Origin: Fretibacterium sp. OH1220_COT-178
Lineage (GTDB): Bacteria; Synergistota; Synergistia; Synergistales; Aminobacteriaceae
Direction of reading: 5' to 3'
NCBI RefSeq assembly: GCF_003860125.1
Contig: NZ_RQYL01000007.1
Coordinates: forward strand, 1-64,000
Length of the DNA: 64,000 nt
Part shown: positions 26,542 to 33,691 of the stretch, in pieces
Layout of the letters: each line of letters begins with the position of its first letter
Numbering within the stretch: position 1 is the first letter of the stretch
Made by a program: the position numbers and the translations under genes
The notes under the pieces: generated by a model
The model's database searches: none
What the model was told of the DNA's origin: nothing
The model's input: the letters and a program-made list of their open reading frames with translations, nothing else

Positions 26542-27465
26542 ATGTCCCAAAACGTCCCCGGCCTCTCCATCCGCGCCCTTCTTGCAATCCTGCTTCTGTG
26601 CGCCCCTTCGTGCCTGCCCGATCCGGCCCAGGCGCGTGAGGTCAAGGTCGTCATCGATTACGACTACAACGACGCCCGGGACTTCCATGAAGGGCTCGCC
26701 GCCGTAAAATCCAACGATGCATGGGGGTACATCGACCACCTCGGGCGCATGGTCATTCCCTTCGTCCATCGGGTTCCCGAGGCAGGGTCCTTTTCGGAGG
26801 GGCTCGCCTTCGTCGGAGACCGTTTCATCGACGCCTCCGGCAGGGAGGCGTTCGATGAAAGGACCTTCCAGGACGCAAAATCCTTCTCTCAAGGGCTCGC
26901 GGCGGTTAAGAGCCATGGGCGGTGGGGATATATCGATACGGCCGGAAAGTTCGTCATTCCCCCCAGCTACGAGGCGGCGGGCCCCTTCTCTCAGGGGCTG
27001 GCCCCGGTGCGCAAGGACGGACTCTGGGGCTACATCGACATCGGCGGGCGCATGAAGATCCCCCCACAATACCTCAGGGCGGCTCCCTTCCACGAGGGCC
27101 GGGCCGCGGTGGAGATGCGGGGCCTGTCCGGCTACATCGACCTCTCCGGCAGAGACCTCGTCAAAGCATCGTTCGACGAGGCGGGCCCGTTCGGCAACGG
27201 GCTGGCTCCGGTCAGGAACGCCTCGGACTATCGGGGCTGGGGGTACGTCGATTCCAGGGGGCGGCTCTCCATCCCCCATCGCTACAACGCCGCCGGCCCG
27301 TTCCGGGAGGGGCTGGCCCCCGTCGCCACCGACGCGCGATGGGGGTACATCGATACTCTGGGACGGCTCGTCCTGGACGCGCAGTTCGATGAAGCTCGTC
27401 CATTCCATGAAGGGCTCGCCGCCGTGAGGCTCGAGGACAGGTGGGGATACATCAGCGTACGATAG
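26542..27465 (+). CDS. exported WG-repeat protein
   Basis: 307 aa. The N-terminus has a signal peptide (IRALLAILLLCAPSCLPD, cut probably after AQA near residue 31; lipidation at Cys is possible but the box is poor). The rest consists of about eight beta-rich WG repeats of roughly 33-36 residues, each with the form F.EGLA.V...WGYID..G...IP. One repeat lacks the WGYID strand. Such repeats bind proteins or surfaces; no enzyme motif is present. The ATG at 26542 is preceded by GGAAGG. The last 69 bases of the gene are duplicated 190 bp downstream. Periodic coding gives long antisense frames here, which I ignore. Confidence 0.85.
   Translation: MSQNVPGLSIRALLAILLLCAPSCLPDPAQAREVKVVIDYDYNDARDFHEGLAAVKSNDAWGYIDHLGRMVIPFVHRVPEAGSFSEGLAFVGDRFIDASGREAFDERTFQDAKSFSQGLAAVKSHGRWGYIDTAGKFVIPPSYEAAGPFSQGLAPVRKDGLWGYIDIGGRMKIPPQYLRAAPFHEGRAAVEMRGLSGYIDLSGRDLVKASFDEAGPFGNGLAPVRNASDYRGWGYVDSRGRLSIPHRYNAAGPFREGLAPVATDARWGYIDTLGRLVLDAQFDEARPFHEGLAAVRLEDRWGYISVR
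27387..27455 (+). repeat. 69-bp direct duplicate, copy A
   Basis: The 3' end of the WG-repeat gene (27387-27455) is repeated at 27578-27646 with only two differences, both T to C. The two copies flank a palindromic element. Confidence 0.9.
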
Positions 27466-27514
27466 CGGCCTCACGCGGCCCTTTCATCGGCCTCCAGACA
27501 AGCCCCGGTCAAGC

Positions 27515-27577
27515 CGCTTAAGCGATCTGCTCCGCTCGCCTGCGGCTGCGCCTCGGCTCCCGGGCAGCCTGCTTATA
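27515..27577. repeat. palindromic element, copy 1 (TAAGC...GCTTA)
   Basis: Starts TAAGCGATC at 27519 and ends GCCTGCTTAT at 27567-27576. Outer arms TAAGC (27519-27523) and GCTTA (27571-27575) pair, and CTGCTC (27527-27532) pairs with GGGCAG (27562-27567). The interior is highly GC-rich and self-complementary. The same two terminal sequences occur in the leader near 32702-32759. No coding potential. Confidence 0.65.
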
Positions 27578-27646
27578 CGATGAAGCTCGTCCATTCCACG
27601 AAGGGCCCGCCGCCGTGAGGCTCGAGGACAGGTGGGGATACATCAG
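27578..27646 (+). pseudogene. 69-bp duplicate, copy B (WG gene 3' fragment)
   Basis: Second copy of the end of the WG-repeat gene, 67 of 69 bases identical to 27387-27455. It has no start or ribosome site. Its last bases supply the stop codon of the yqeB-like gene on the other strand (TGA, complement of 27643-27645), so the duplication junction falls exactly at the end of that gene. Confidence 0.85.
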
Positions 27647-28422
27647 CCGAGGGCGACGGCAAATACCGCCTCCAGGACACCGCCCCCCACCGAGAGGGCC
27701 TTGTCCGAGATGGAGAAGCAGTGGGACCGCACCGCGCGTGGATCGATGTCGCCGATCTTCATGCCCGTCCGCACGGGAACCGTCGGGTGGATCAGGCCGC
27801 GCAGCACCCCGCCGATCCTGGCGAGCACCGGCTTATCGTTCACGAACCCCAAGACCTGCCCGGCCTCGACGAGATCGCCGATCTCGGCTCGAGGCACCAT
27901 CAGGCCGTCGTCCGGCGCACGAACCAGGCGATCCGTCGTGGCGCCGCCGATCTCCCCCGGCACCCCCGTGTCGGGAGCCGCCTCCCCCCTGACGATGACG
28001 CGCCCCAGATCGTGACCGCGCAGCGTCTCCACCACCGCATGAACGTCCCGTGGAGCACGAAATCCCGGACCGACCCCAATGACGCGCGGCGCCATATCAC
28101 GGCTCGTTCCGACGTTGCGCTTGGCCATGATGGCGTCGATCAATACGTCGGGGTGCAGATCCGCCAGACATTCCCCCTGCGGGTCCACCAGAACCCCGAC
28201 CGTCCCGTCGCCGGGGAGCTCCCGCGCCGAGCCGAGCCGGCGCGCCGGCATCCCCTCGACGACATGCTCCCCGTCGAACACCGCCTGAGCCACGGAAACC
28301 GGACGGCGAATGACCATGGGACGCGCCGTCTCGAGCACCAGCAGCCTGAAGCCCGTCCGCCACAACCTGTAGATTATCCCCGTGGCAAGATCGCCCCCGC
28401 CGCGCACCACCGCCAAACCCAT
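27643..28422 (-). CDS. yqeB: YqeB-type selenium-dependent molybdenum hydroxylase accessory protein
   Basis: 259 aa. The opening GLAVVRGGGDLATGIIYRLW is the hallmark of the EF2563/YqeB family, which accompanies selenium-dependent molybdenum hydroxylases and is thought to serve cofactor maturation. Further on come VGVLVDPQGE, VGPGFRAPRDVHAVVET and VHPTVPVR-like IHPTVPVRTGMKIGDIDPR. The ATG at 28422 has AAGGGG at 7 bases; the extra 31 codons upstream are not conserved in character. It is divergent from the xanthine-dehydrogenase-type genes, which fits. The stop codon comes from a recent 69-bp duplication, so the native C-terminus may have been shortened by a few residues. Confidence 0.85.
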   Translation of the reverse strand: MGLAVVRGGGDLATGIIYRLWRTGFRLLVLETARPMVIRRPVSVAQAVFDGEHVVEGMPARRLGSARELPGDGTVGVLVDPQGECLADLHPDVLIDAIMAKRNVGTSRDMAPRVIGVGPGFRAPRDVHAVVETLRGHDLGRVIVRGEAAPDTGVPGEIGGATTDRLVRAPDDGLMVPRAEIGDLVEAGQVLGFVNDKPVLARIGGVLRGLIHPTVPVRTGMKIGDIDPRAVRSHCFSISDKALSVGGGVLEAVFAVALG

Positions 28423-28519
28423 GAGGCATCCCCTTCCCCTCCGCGTCGTTTTGTTCCGGCACGTATTTCCCAAAAGATGCGGCGTTTTTTTTCGATCGGC
28501 GAAAAAGCGCCGCAAAAAG

Positions 28520-28550
28520 TTGATGCAAACGTAACGATCTCCGGTAGAAT
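28520..28550 (+). promoter_or_regulatory. promoter candidate for the xdh genes
   Basis: TTGATG (28520-28525) and TAGAAT (28545-28550) face the xdh genes but are 19 bp apart, slightly long, so activator help may be needed. The 28423-28714 interval holds no other gene. Confidence 0.35.
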
Positions 28551-28714
28551 AGATGGAGAAAGCGCTTTCCTCCTTCGAAGTTCAGTTTATTATAGAAGGA
28601 GCGATGGGAATTGGAAAGTTCCGGTCAGTACCGCGATATCCAGATCATAAAAGCGGACCGTTCTCCGTCGCGCAGCCGGACCGCCGGAACGTCCGCAAAG
28701 AAGGGGGTTCTCAA

Positions 28715-31024
28715 TTGTCCAAGTTCAAGATCATCGGTACCTCCGTGCCGAGGCTGGACGGCATGCAGAAGGCCACGGGACAAATCCGTTTCGTAAACGA
28801 CTACGATCTTCCCGAACACTGGGTCGGCGGAATCGTGCGGTCCCGGGTGCCCCACGGGATTCTCAGGGGCTTCGACAGGGACCCCTCCTTCGATTGGTCT
28901 CAGGTCACGTTTCTGACCGCAGCCGATATTCCGGGCGAGAATTTCGTCCATATCGTGCGCGACGATTATCCGGTCCTGACGAACGGCCACGTGACCTACG
29001 TCACGGAGGCTCTGGCCCTGATCGCCGCGCCGGACGAGCGGACCCTGCGAGCGGCGATGGCCGCGACGACGCCTCGGATCGATCCGCTCCCCGCAGCCCT
29101 GACCATGGACGAGGGGCTCACGGCCAAGGTCAAGGTCTGGGGCGAGGACAACATTCTGGACGAGTATCACGTCGAATGCGGCGACATCAAAAAGGGATTC
29201 GCCGAGGCGGACCTCATCCTCGAGGGCTCCTACGAGACCGGCCTTCAGGAACAGATGTACCTGGAGACTCAGGGGGTGGCGGCCATCCCCCATCCGGACG
29301 GCACGCTGGAGATCATCCCGTCGCTCCAGTGCCCGTATTACGTTCAGAACGCCGTGGTCCATGCCCTGGCCATTCCCCCGGAGAGGGTGCTCATCCGTCA
29401 GCCCGCCACGGGCGGCGGTTTTGGGGGCAAGGAGGACTACCCCTCCATGATGGCCGTATGGTGCGGTTTTCTGGCCCTCAAATCCGGACACCCCGTCAAG
29501 CTCATCTACGACAGAAAGGAAGACATCGAGAGCACCCCCAAGCGCCACCCCTCGAAGGTCCATCACAGGATGGGATTCAAGAAGGACGGGACCATCGTGG
29601 CGATGGAGATCGATCTGTTGCTGGACGGCGGCGCCTACACGACCCTGACCCGCGTGGTGCTCCAGCGGGCCACCCTGCATGCCGCCGGGGTCTACACCGT
29701 TCCTCACGCAAAGATCCGCGGCCGGGCCGTCGCCACCAATACGCCGCCCACCGGCGCCTTCCGGGGCTTCGGGGCCCCAGAGGCCTTCTTCGCCGTGGAG
29801 CGGCACCTGGACCGGGCCGCCCAGAAACTCGGGATGGACCCGCTGGACCTGCGCCTCAAGAACCTCATCCGCAAGGGCGACCTCTTCCCCTTCAACCAAC
29901 GCATCGAGGAGGGGGCCAGTGCGGAGGCCGTGCTGCTGCGCGCGGCCGAGCTCTCCGGCTACCGGGAGAAGCGGTCCCGCTACGAGGCGGAACGGGCTCT
30001 GAACAAGCGCATCCGCCACGGCATCGGCCTGTCCATCGTGATGCACGGCGGCGGCTTCACCGGCAGCGGCGAGGACAACATGGGGACGACCGTGCGCGTG
30101 GACTTCCGCGACGGCGGGTTCCGCGTTCTGGCCAGCAGCGTCGAGATGGGGCAGGGGTCGGCGACGATCCTTCCCATGGTGGCGGCCGAGGCCCTGGGCG
30201 TGGGGCTGGAACACGTCGTCGCCCCCCCGGCGGACACGAACCTGGTCCCGAACAGCGGGCCCACCGTCGCATCGCGGACCACCATGTTCGTCGGCGCCGC
30301 AACCCACGACGCCTGCCGGAACCTAGTCGCCAGGATCGGCGATTTTCTGGCGCAGCAGAACGGTTGCGCCCCCTCCGAGGTCGTCTTTGACGAGGGAAGT
30401 TTCTCGGTAAAGGGCCGATCGGTTTCCATCCTCGAAGCGGCGGCGGATTTCGTCTCACGGGAGGGGGAGCTCTGCGCCGATGGGACCTACAAGGGCCCCG
30501 CGACCAACAACCCCTGGAACGAGCAGCGTTTCTCCGGAGACGCCTACAAGGGATACTCCTGGCTTGCCACCGTGGTGGAGCTCGAGGTGGACATGGACAC
30601 CTATGAGGCCAATCCCATCAACACGACCGCCGTAGCGGAGATGGGGCGCGTCATCCACCCCGTCCTCGCCGCAGGGCAGCTCGCGGGCGGGGTGCTTCAG
30701 AGCCTCGGATGGGCCCACATCGAGGATCTGACGGTCAACCCCGACGGGGCCTACAGCGCGTCGCACATGAGCTCCTACCTCGTCCCCACGACGCTCGACA
30801 CGCCCAAGTGGACGATCGACATGATCGAGGCCCCCTCCCCCGCCGGCGGGTTCGGCGCCAAGGGGATGGGCGAACTTCCCTGCAACGGGAGCGCCCCGGC
30901 GTTTCTGTCCGCGCTCGACAACGCGCTGGATGTCTTCGCCGAACGGGCTCCGGCCACGGGCGAATACCTGTTCGGGCTTCTGGAGGCCAAGCGGAAACAG
31001 GAGGTCAAGGCCGTCGCATCCTGA
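28715..31024 (+). CDS. xanthine dehydrogenase family, molybdopterin subunit
   Basis: Catalytic molybdenum subunit of a xanthine dehydrogenase / aldehyde oxidoreductase family enzyme, 769 aa, cytoplasmic. Seen: IGTSVPRLDGMQKATGQI start, cofactor loop QEQMYLETQGV, GGGFGGKED near residue 230, TPPTGAFRGFGAPEAFFAVE near 345, SVEMGQGSATILP near 475, and the catalytic glutamate in GAKGMGELPCNG near 715. I use the TTG at 28715, preceded by AAGGGGG at 7 bases; the open frame upstream from 28604 adds 37 residues with no family character. The adjacent yqeB-like gene suggests the selenium-dependent group that acts on xanthine or other purines, supported by the nucleobase permease nearby. Confidence 0.88.
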   Translation: MSKFKIIGTSVPRLDGMQKATGQIRFVNDYDLPEHWVGGIVRSRVPHGILRGFDRDPSFDWSQVTFLTAADIPGENFVHIVRDDYPVLTNGHVTYVTEALALIAAPDERTLRAAMAATTPRIDPLPAALTMDEGLTAKVKVWGEDNILDEYHVECGDIKKGFAEADLILEGSYETGLQEQMYLETQGVAAIPHPDGTLEIIPSLQCPYYVQNAVVHALAIPPERVLIRQPATGGGFGGKEDYPSMMAVWCGFLALKSGHPVKLIYDRKEDIESTPKRHPSKVHHRMGFKKDGTIVAMEIDLLLDGGAYTTLTRVVLQRATLHAAGVYTVPHAKIRGRAVATNTPPTGAFRGFGAPEAFFAVERHLDRAAQKLGMDPLDLRLKNLIRKGDLFPFNQRIEEGASAEAVLLRAAELSGYREKRSRYEAERALNKRIRHGIGLSIVMHGGGFTGSGEDNMGTTVRVDFRDGGFRVLASSVEMGQGSATILPMVAAEALGVGLEHVVAPPADTNLVPNSGPTVASRTTMFVGAATHDACRNLVARIGDFLAQQNGCAPSEVVFDEGSFSVKGRSVSILEAAADFVSREGELCADGTYKGPATNNPWNEQRFSGDAYKGYSWLATVVELEVDMDTYEANPINTTAVAEMGRVIHPVLAAGQLAGGVLQSLGWAHIEDLTVNPDGAYSASHMSSYLVPTTLDTPKWTIDMIEAPSPAGGFGAKGMGELPCNGSAPAFLSALDNALDVFAERAPATGEYLFGLLEAKRKQEVKAVAS

Positions 31025-31082
31025 TTCTCGGCCCTGACGCAACCCAAACGAACCAGATCGAGATTTTTCGGGGGGATAGACC

Positions 31083-32444
31083 ATGCACATAGAATTGACC
31101 GTAAACGGGGAGCTGCGCTCGGTGGACGTGGACCCCATGACACGCCTGATCGACATCATCCGCGACGACCTGAGGCTCACGGGGACCAAGGAGGGTTGCG
31201 GCGAGGGGGAGTGCGGCGCCTGTTCCGTCATCATGGACGGTCACTTGGTGACGTCATGCCTCGTCCCGGCCATCCAGGCCGCAGGGAGCGCCGTCACCAC
31301 CATCGAGGGGATCGGCACCATGGAAAACCCCAGCGACCTTCAGATCATCTTCAACGAAGAGGGGGCCATTCACTGCGGGTTCTGTACGCCCGGCATGATC
31401 GTGGCGGCTCACGATCTGCTCGAGAAGAACCCAGAGCCCACCGAGGACGAGATTCGTCACGAGCTTTCGGGCAACATCTGCCGCTGCACCGGGTACGGGA
31501 CCATCTGCAACGCGGTCGCCCGCGCGGCACGGGAGGGCTACGGACGCAAGATCCGGCCCGCAGTCAGCCGCTGTCGGAGCAGCCGCCCCGTCTTCACGGA
31601 GGAGGAGGCCAGGCGCTGTTTCGCCCCCCGGACGCTCGAGGAGGCCCTGCGGGCCCTGGATGAGCGCCCCGGAACGCTGATCCTCGCCGGGGGGACCGAC
31701 ATTCTGGTCGACATGAGGAGCGGCCGAACGGCGGTCGATTGCGTGATCGACGTCTTCAACATTCCGGAACTTCACAGGATCTACAAAGGGGACGACGGAT
31801 TCATCCACATCGGAGCCAGTGTGACCAACGACGAACTGGAAAACGATCCGCTGATCGCCGAGCTGCTTCCCGCCCTGGCTCACTGCGCCCGACGCTGCGG
31901 CGGGCCGGCGATCCAGAACCGGGCCACCATAGCCGGCAATCTCTGCACCGCCAGCGGAGCGGGCGACCTGCCGGTCGTGCTGCTGGCCTTCGACGCCTCC
32001 GTGCTTCTGGCCGAAAGAAACGGCACGGAGCGCATGAGGACGGAGGACTTCGTCGTCAAGTACCGCCAGACGGCCCTCAAGCCCAATCAGATGGTCCAGG
32101 AAATTCTGGTTCCCATTCCCGCCCCGGATTCCCGCCAGGTCTTCTTCAAGAGGGGCTCGCGCAAGGCGCTCACGCTCTCCCGCGCCTCGCTGGCCGCCTA
32201 TCTGGAGCTGGATCGGGATCGCGTCAGGCTCCTGCGCTTTGCCGCAGGGAGCATGTCCCCGACCCCGAGGCGCCTCAAGAAAACCGAGGAGGCCCTGATC
32301 GGCAGGACGCTCGACGCCGATTTCGTGGAGAGGGCAAGCGCCCTGGCGGCCGAGGAGATCAGTCCTCGAAAGCAGACCGCCTACCGAAAGAAGATCACGG
32401 GGAACCTGGTGCGCCGCTTCTTCGAGGAGATCGTCCGCCTCTGA
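31083..32444 (+). CDS. xanthine dehydrogenase family, fused 2Fe-2S/FAD subunit
   Basis: 453 aa. Residues 1-150 are a two-cluster 2Fe-2S domain: CGEGECGACSV...C near 39-60, then CGFCTPGM and NICRCTGYGTI near 100-140. After a linker, residues 175-453 are an FAD-binding domain of the CO-dehydrogenase flavoprotein type: LAGGTDILVDMRSG, RCGGPAIQNRATIAGNLCTAS, SPTPRRLKKTE. Small and medium subunits are normally separate genes in many bacteria; the fusion is seen in the selenium-linked clade. It completes an electron path from the molybdenum centre to FAD, with NAD or ferredoxin as acceptor. Confidence 0.88.
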   Translation: MHIELTVNGELRSVDVDPMTRLIDIIRDDLRLTGTKEGCGEGECGACSVIMDGHLVTSCLVPAIQAAGSAVTTIEGIGTMENPSDLQIIFNEEGAIHCGFCTPGMIVAAHDLLEKNPEPTEDEIRHELSGNICRCTGYGTICNAVARAAREGYGRKIRPAVSRCRSSRPVFTEEEARRCFAPRTLEEALRALDERPGTLILAGGTDILVDMRSGRTAVDCVIDVFNIPELHRIYKGDDGFIHIGASVTNDELENDPLIAELLPALAHCARRCGGPAIQNRATIAGNLCTASGAGDLPVVLLAFDASVLLAERNGTERMRTEDFVVKYRQTALKPNQMVQEILVPIPAPDSRQVFFKRGSRKALTLSRASLAAYLELDRDRVRLLRFAAGSMSPTPRRLKKTEEALIGRTLDADFVERASALAAEEISPRKQTAYRKKITGNLVRRFFEEIVRL

Positions 32445-32541
32445 CCCTGCGACGCGGTCGGCGCGTTTCACATCCCTGCTTTGCAGACGCTCTCGGAACC
32501 GTCCGGTTGTCGCTTCCGCAAAACCCACGGTAAAATCCCCT

Positions 32542-32580
32542 TTGCAGCGGTTGCCTTATAGTGTACAATCACACTCATAA
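32542..32580 (+). promoter_or_regulatory. promoter candidate for the Cys-rich gene and tpx
   Basis: TTGCAG (32542-32547) and TACAAT (32564-32569), 16 bp apart; a second pair TTGCCT (32551-32556) and CATAAT (32575-32580), 18 bp apart, overlaps it. Either starts a leader of about 200 bases. Confidence 0.5.
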
Positions 32581-32628
32581 TTAAATTTTAAGGTCAGACC
32601 GGACGAGGGATACTGTTTGATGGTTTGC

Positions 32629-32771
32629 CTGCTTACATCGACCTCGCGGCAACTTTGGTGAAGCAACTAAGCGACCAACTCAGCTCGCTGCGCTACGGAT
32701 GTAAGCGATCGACACGGCATCTGCGGCCACAGGCCGCAGAGAGTCGGTCGCCTGCTTATGCTTAAAGGAGG
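32629..32771 (+). ncRNA. structured leader with competing stems (palindromic element, copy 2)
   Basis: GCTTACATC (32631-32639) pairs perfectly with GATGTAAGC (32698-32706). The same GTAAGC can instead pair downstream: TAAG with CTTA (32702-32705 with 32755-32758) and CGATCGAC (32706-32713) with GTCGGTCG (32743-32750), enclosing a 9-bp hairpin (32720-32728 with 32732-32740). The two folds exclude each other and end right before the AAAGGAGG ribosome site at 32764. The termini TAAGCGATC and GCCTGCTTAT are identical to those of the element at 27519-27576. Could be a riboswitch-like leader or simply a mobile palindrome. Confidence 0.5.
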
Positions 32772-32780
32772 TTTCATTGG

Positions 32781-33041
32781 ATGGATTGGGTAAAGGCTTC
32801 TGCGTCGACGCTCGTCTGCGAGGAAAAGGGCACGACCCTGCGGGACGTGGTTCAGGGGATCATGGACGGTGCGGAGACGCCGGAGGAGATCATGGAGATG
32901 CTGGATCTGAAGGGCACCGATAAGGGGGCGGACCAGATCCCGGAGATCCTGGACGTCTTCGTCCCCGTGGTCAATGCCTGGAAAAGCGGGGGCTGCGGCG
33001 GCGGATGCTCCGGCTGCAGCGGCAGTTGCTGTGGCGAATAG
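32781..33041 (+). CDS. small Cys-rich C-terminal-motif protein
   Basis: 86 aa, not recognised. The first 70 residues look like a compact helical domain (TTLRDVVQGIMDGAETPEEIMEMLDLKG, DQIPEILDVFVPVVNAW) with one cysteine at 13, and the last 16 residues are Gly/Ser/Cys only: CGGGCSGCSGSCCGE, five cysteines. This could hold a metal or Fe-S centre, or serve as a redox tail. No radical-SAM or protease gene is nearby, so a modified-peptide precursor is less likely. ATG at 32781 is 9 bases after AAAGGAGG. It is followed 53 bp later by a thiol peroxidase gene, probably in the same transcript, suggesting a role in oxidative or thiol stress (inference). Confidence 0.75.
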   Translation: MDWVKASASTLVCEEKGTTLRDVVQGIMDGAETPEEIMEMLDLKGTDKGADQIPEILDVFVPVVNAWKSGGCGGGCSGCSGSCCGE

Positions 33042-33094
33042 GATAGAGACGGAATCGTCTCCGGACGCTTCCACCACGAGGAGGGGGTAACGAC

Positions 33095-33607
33095 ATGGAA
33101 CGAACGGATATCATAAAAATGAAGGGCAACGCCCTGACCTTGCTGGGACCGGCTCTGAAAGCCGGCGACCGTGCGCCCGACTTCACGGTGCTGGATGCCT
33201 CGCTTGCGCCCAAGTCGCTCAAGGATTTCGGAGGAAAGGTCAAGGTCCTCTCGGTAACGCCCTCCCTGGACACCCCGGTCTGCGACCTTCAGCTCCATTG
33301 GTTCAACGAGGACGCCGCCAGTCAGCCGGCCGACGTCGTGGTCATGAACATCAGCATGGACCTGCCCTTCGCGATCAAACGCTTCTGCGCAACGGCGGGA
33401 ATCGAGAGGGCTCTGGCCCTCTCCGACCATCGGGACGCCTCGTTCGGATCGGCCTACGGCGTGCTCATCAAGGAGCTTCGCCTTCTGGCCCGTTCTATCT
33501 TCATCATCGACAAGGACGATGTCGTCCGCTACGTCCAGATCGTCCCCGAGCAGACGAACGAGCCGGACTACGAAGCGGCTCTCAAGGCGCTGAAAGAGCT
33601 GATTTAG
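33095..33607 (+). CDS. tpx: thiol peroxidase (Tpx)
   Basis: Atypical 2-Cys peroxiredoxin that reduces hydrogen peroxide and lipid hydroperoxides using thioredoxin, 170 aa. The peroxidatic site is SVTPSLDTPVCD (Cys near residue 62) and the resolving cysteine lies in IKRFCATAG near residue 95, both as in the Tpx family. Preceding GAGGAGGGGG gives a strong ribosome site. In an anaerobe this fits defence against transient oxygen. Confidence 0.94.
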   Translation: MERTDIIKMKGNALTLLGPALKAGDRAPDFTVLDASLAPKSLKDFGGKVKVLSVTPSLDTPVCDLQLHWFNEDAASQPADVVVMNISMDLPFAIKRFCATAGIERALALSDHRDASFGSAYGVLIKELRLLARSIFIIDKDDVVRYVQIVPEQTNEPDYEAALKALKELI

Positions 33608-33627
33608 GGCATACCGGACATACGACA

Positions 33628-33668
33628 TGCGACGAGCCGCCCCGGAAGCCCCGGGGGCGGCTCGTCGC
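33628..33668. terminator. bidirectional hairpin between convergent genes
   Basis: CGACGAGCCGCCCC and its complement GGGGCGGCTCGTCG flank a few bases, forming a long GC stem between tpx and the permease gene. There is no clear T run on either side, so it is a candidate shared terminator. Confidence 0.55.
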
Positions 33669-33691
33669 GTCTTCACAAAGCGCCTTTCGCC

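Noticed and set aside
26329-27474. 381-codon minus-strand frame opposite the WG-repeat gene
   Set aside because: Periodicity of the WG repeats creates it; the plus frame has a signal peptide and the repeat motif.
32781-33041. RiPP or ranthipeptide precursor
   Set aside because: The Cys-rich tail would fit, but no radical-SAM, protease or export gene is nearby and a thiol peroxidase is.
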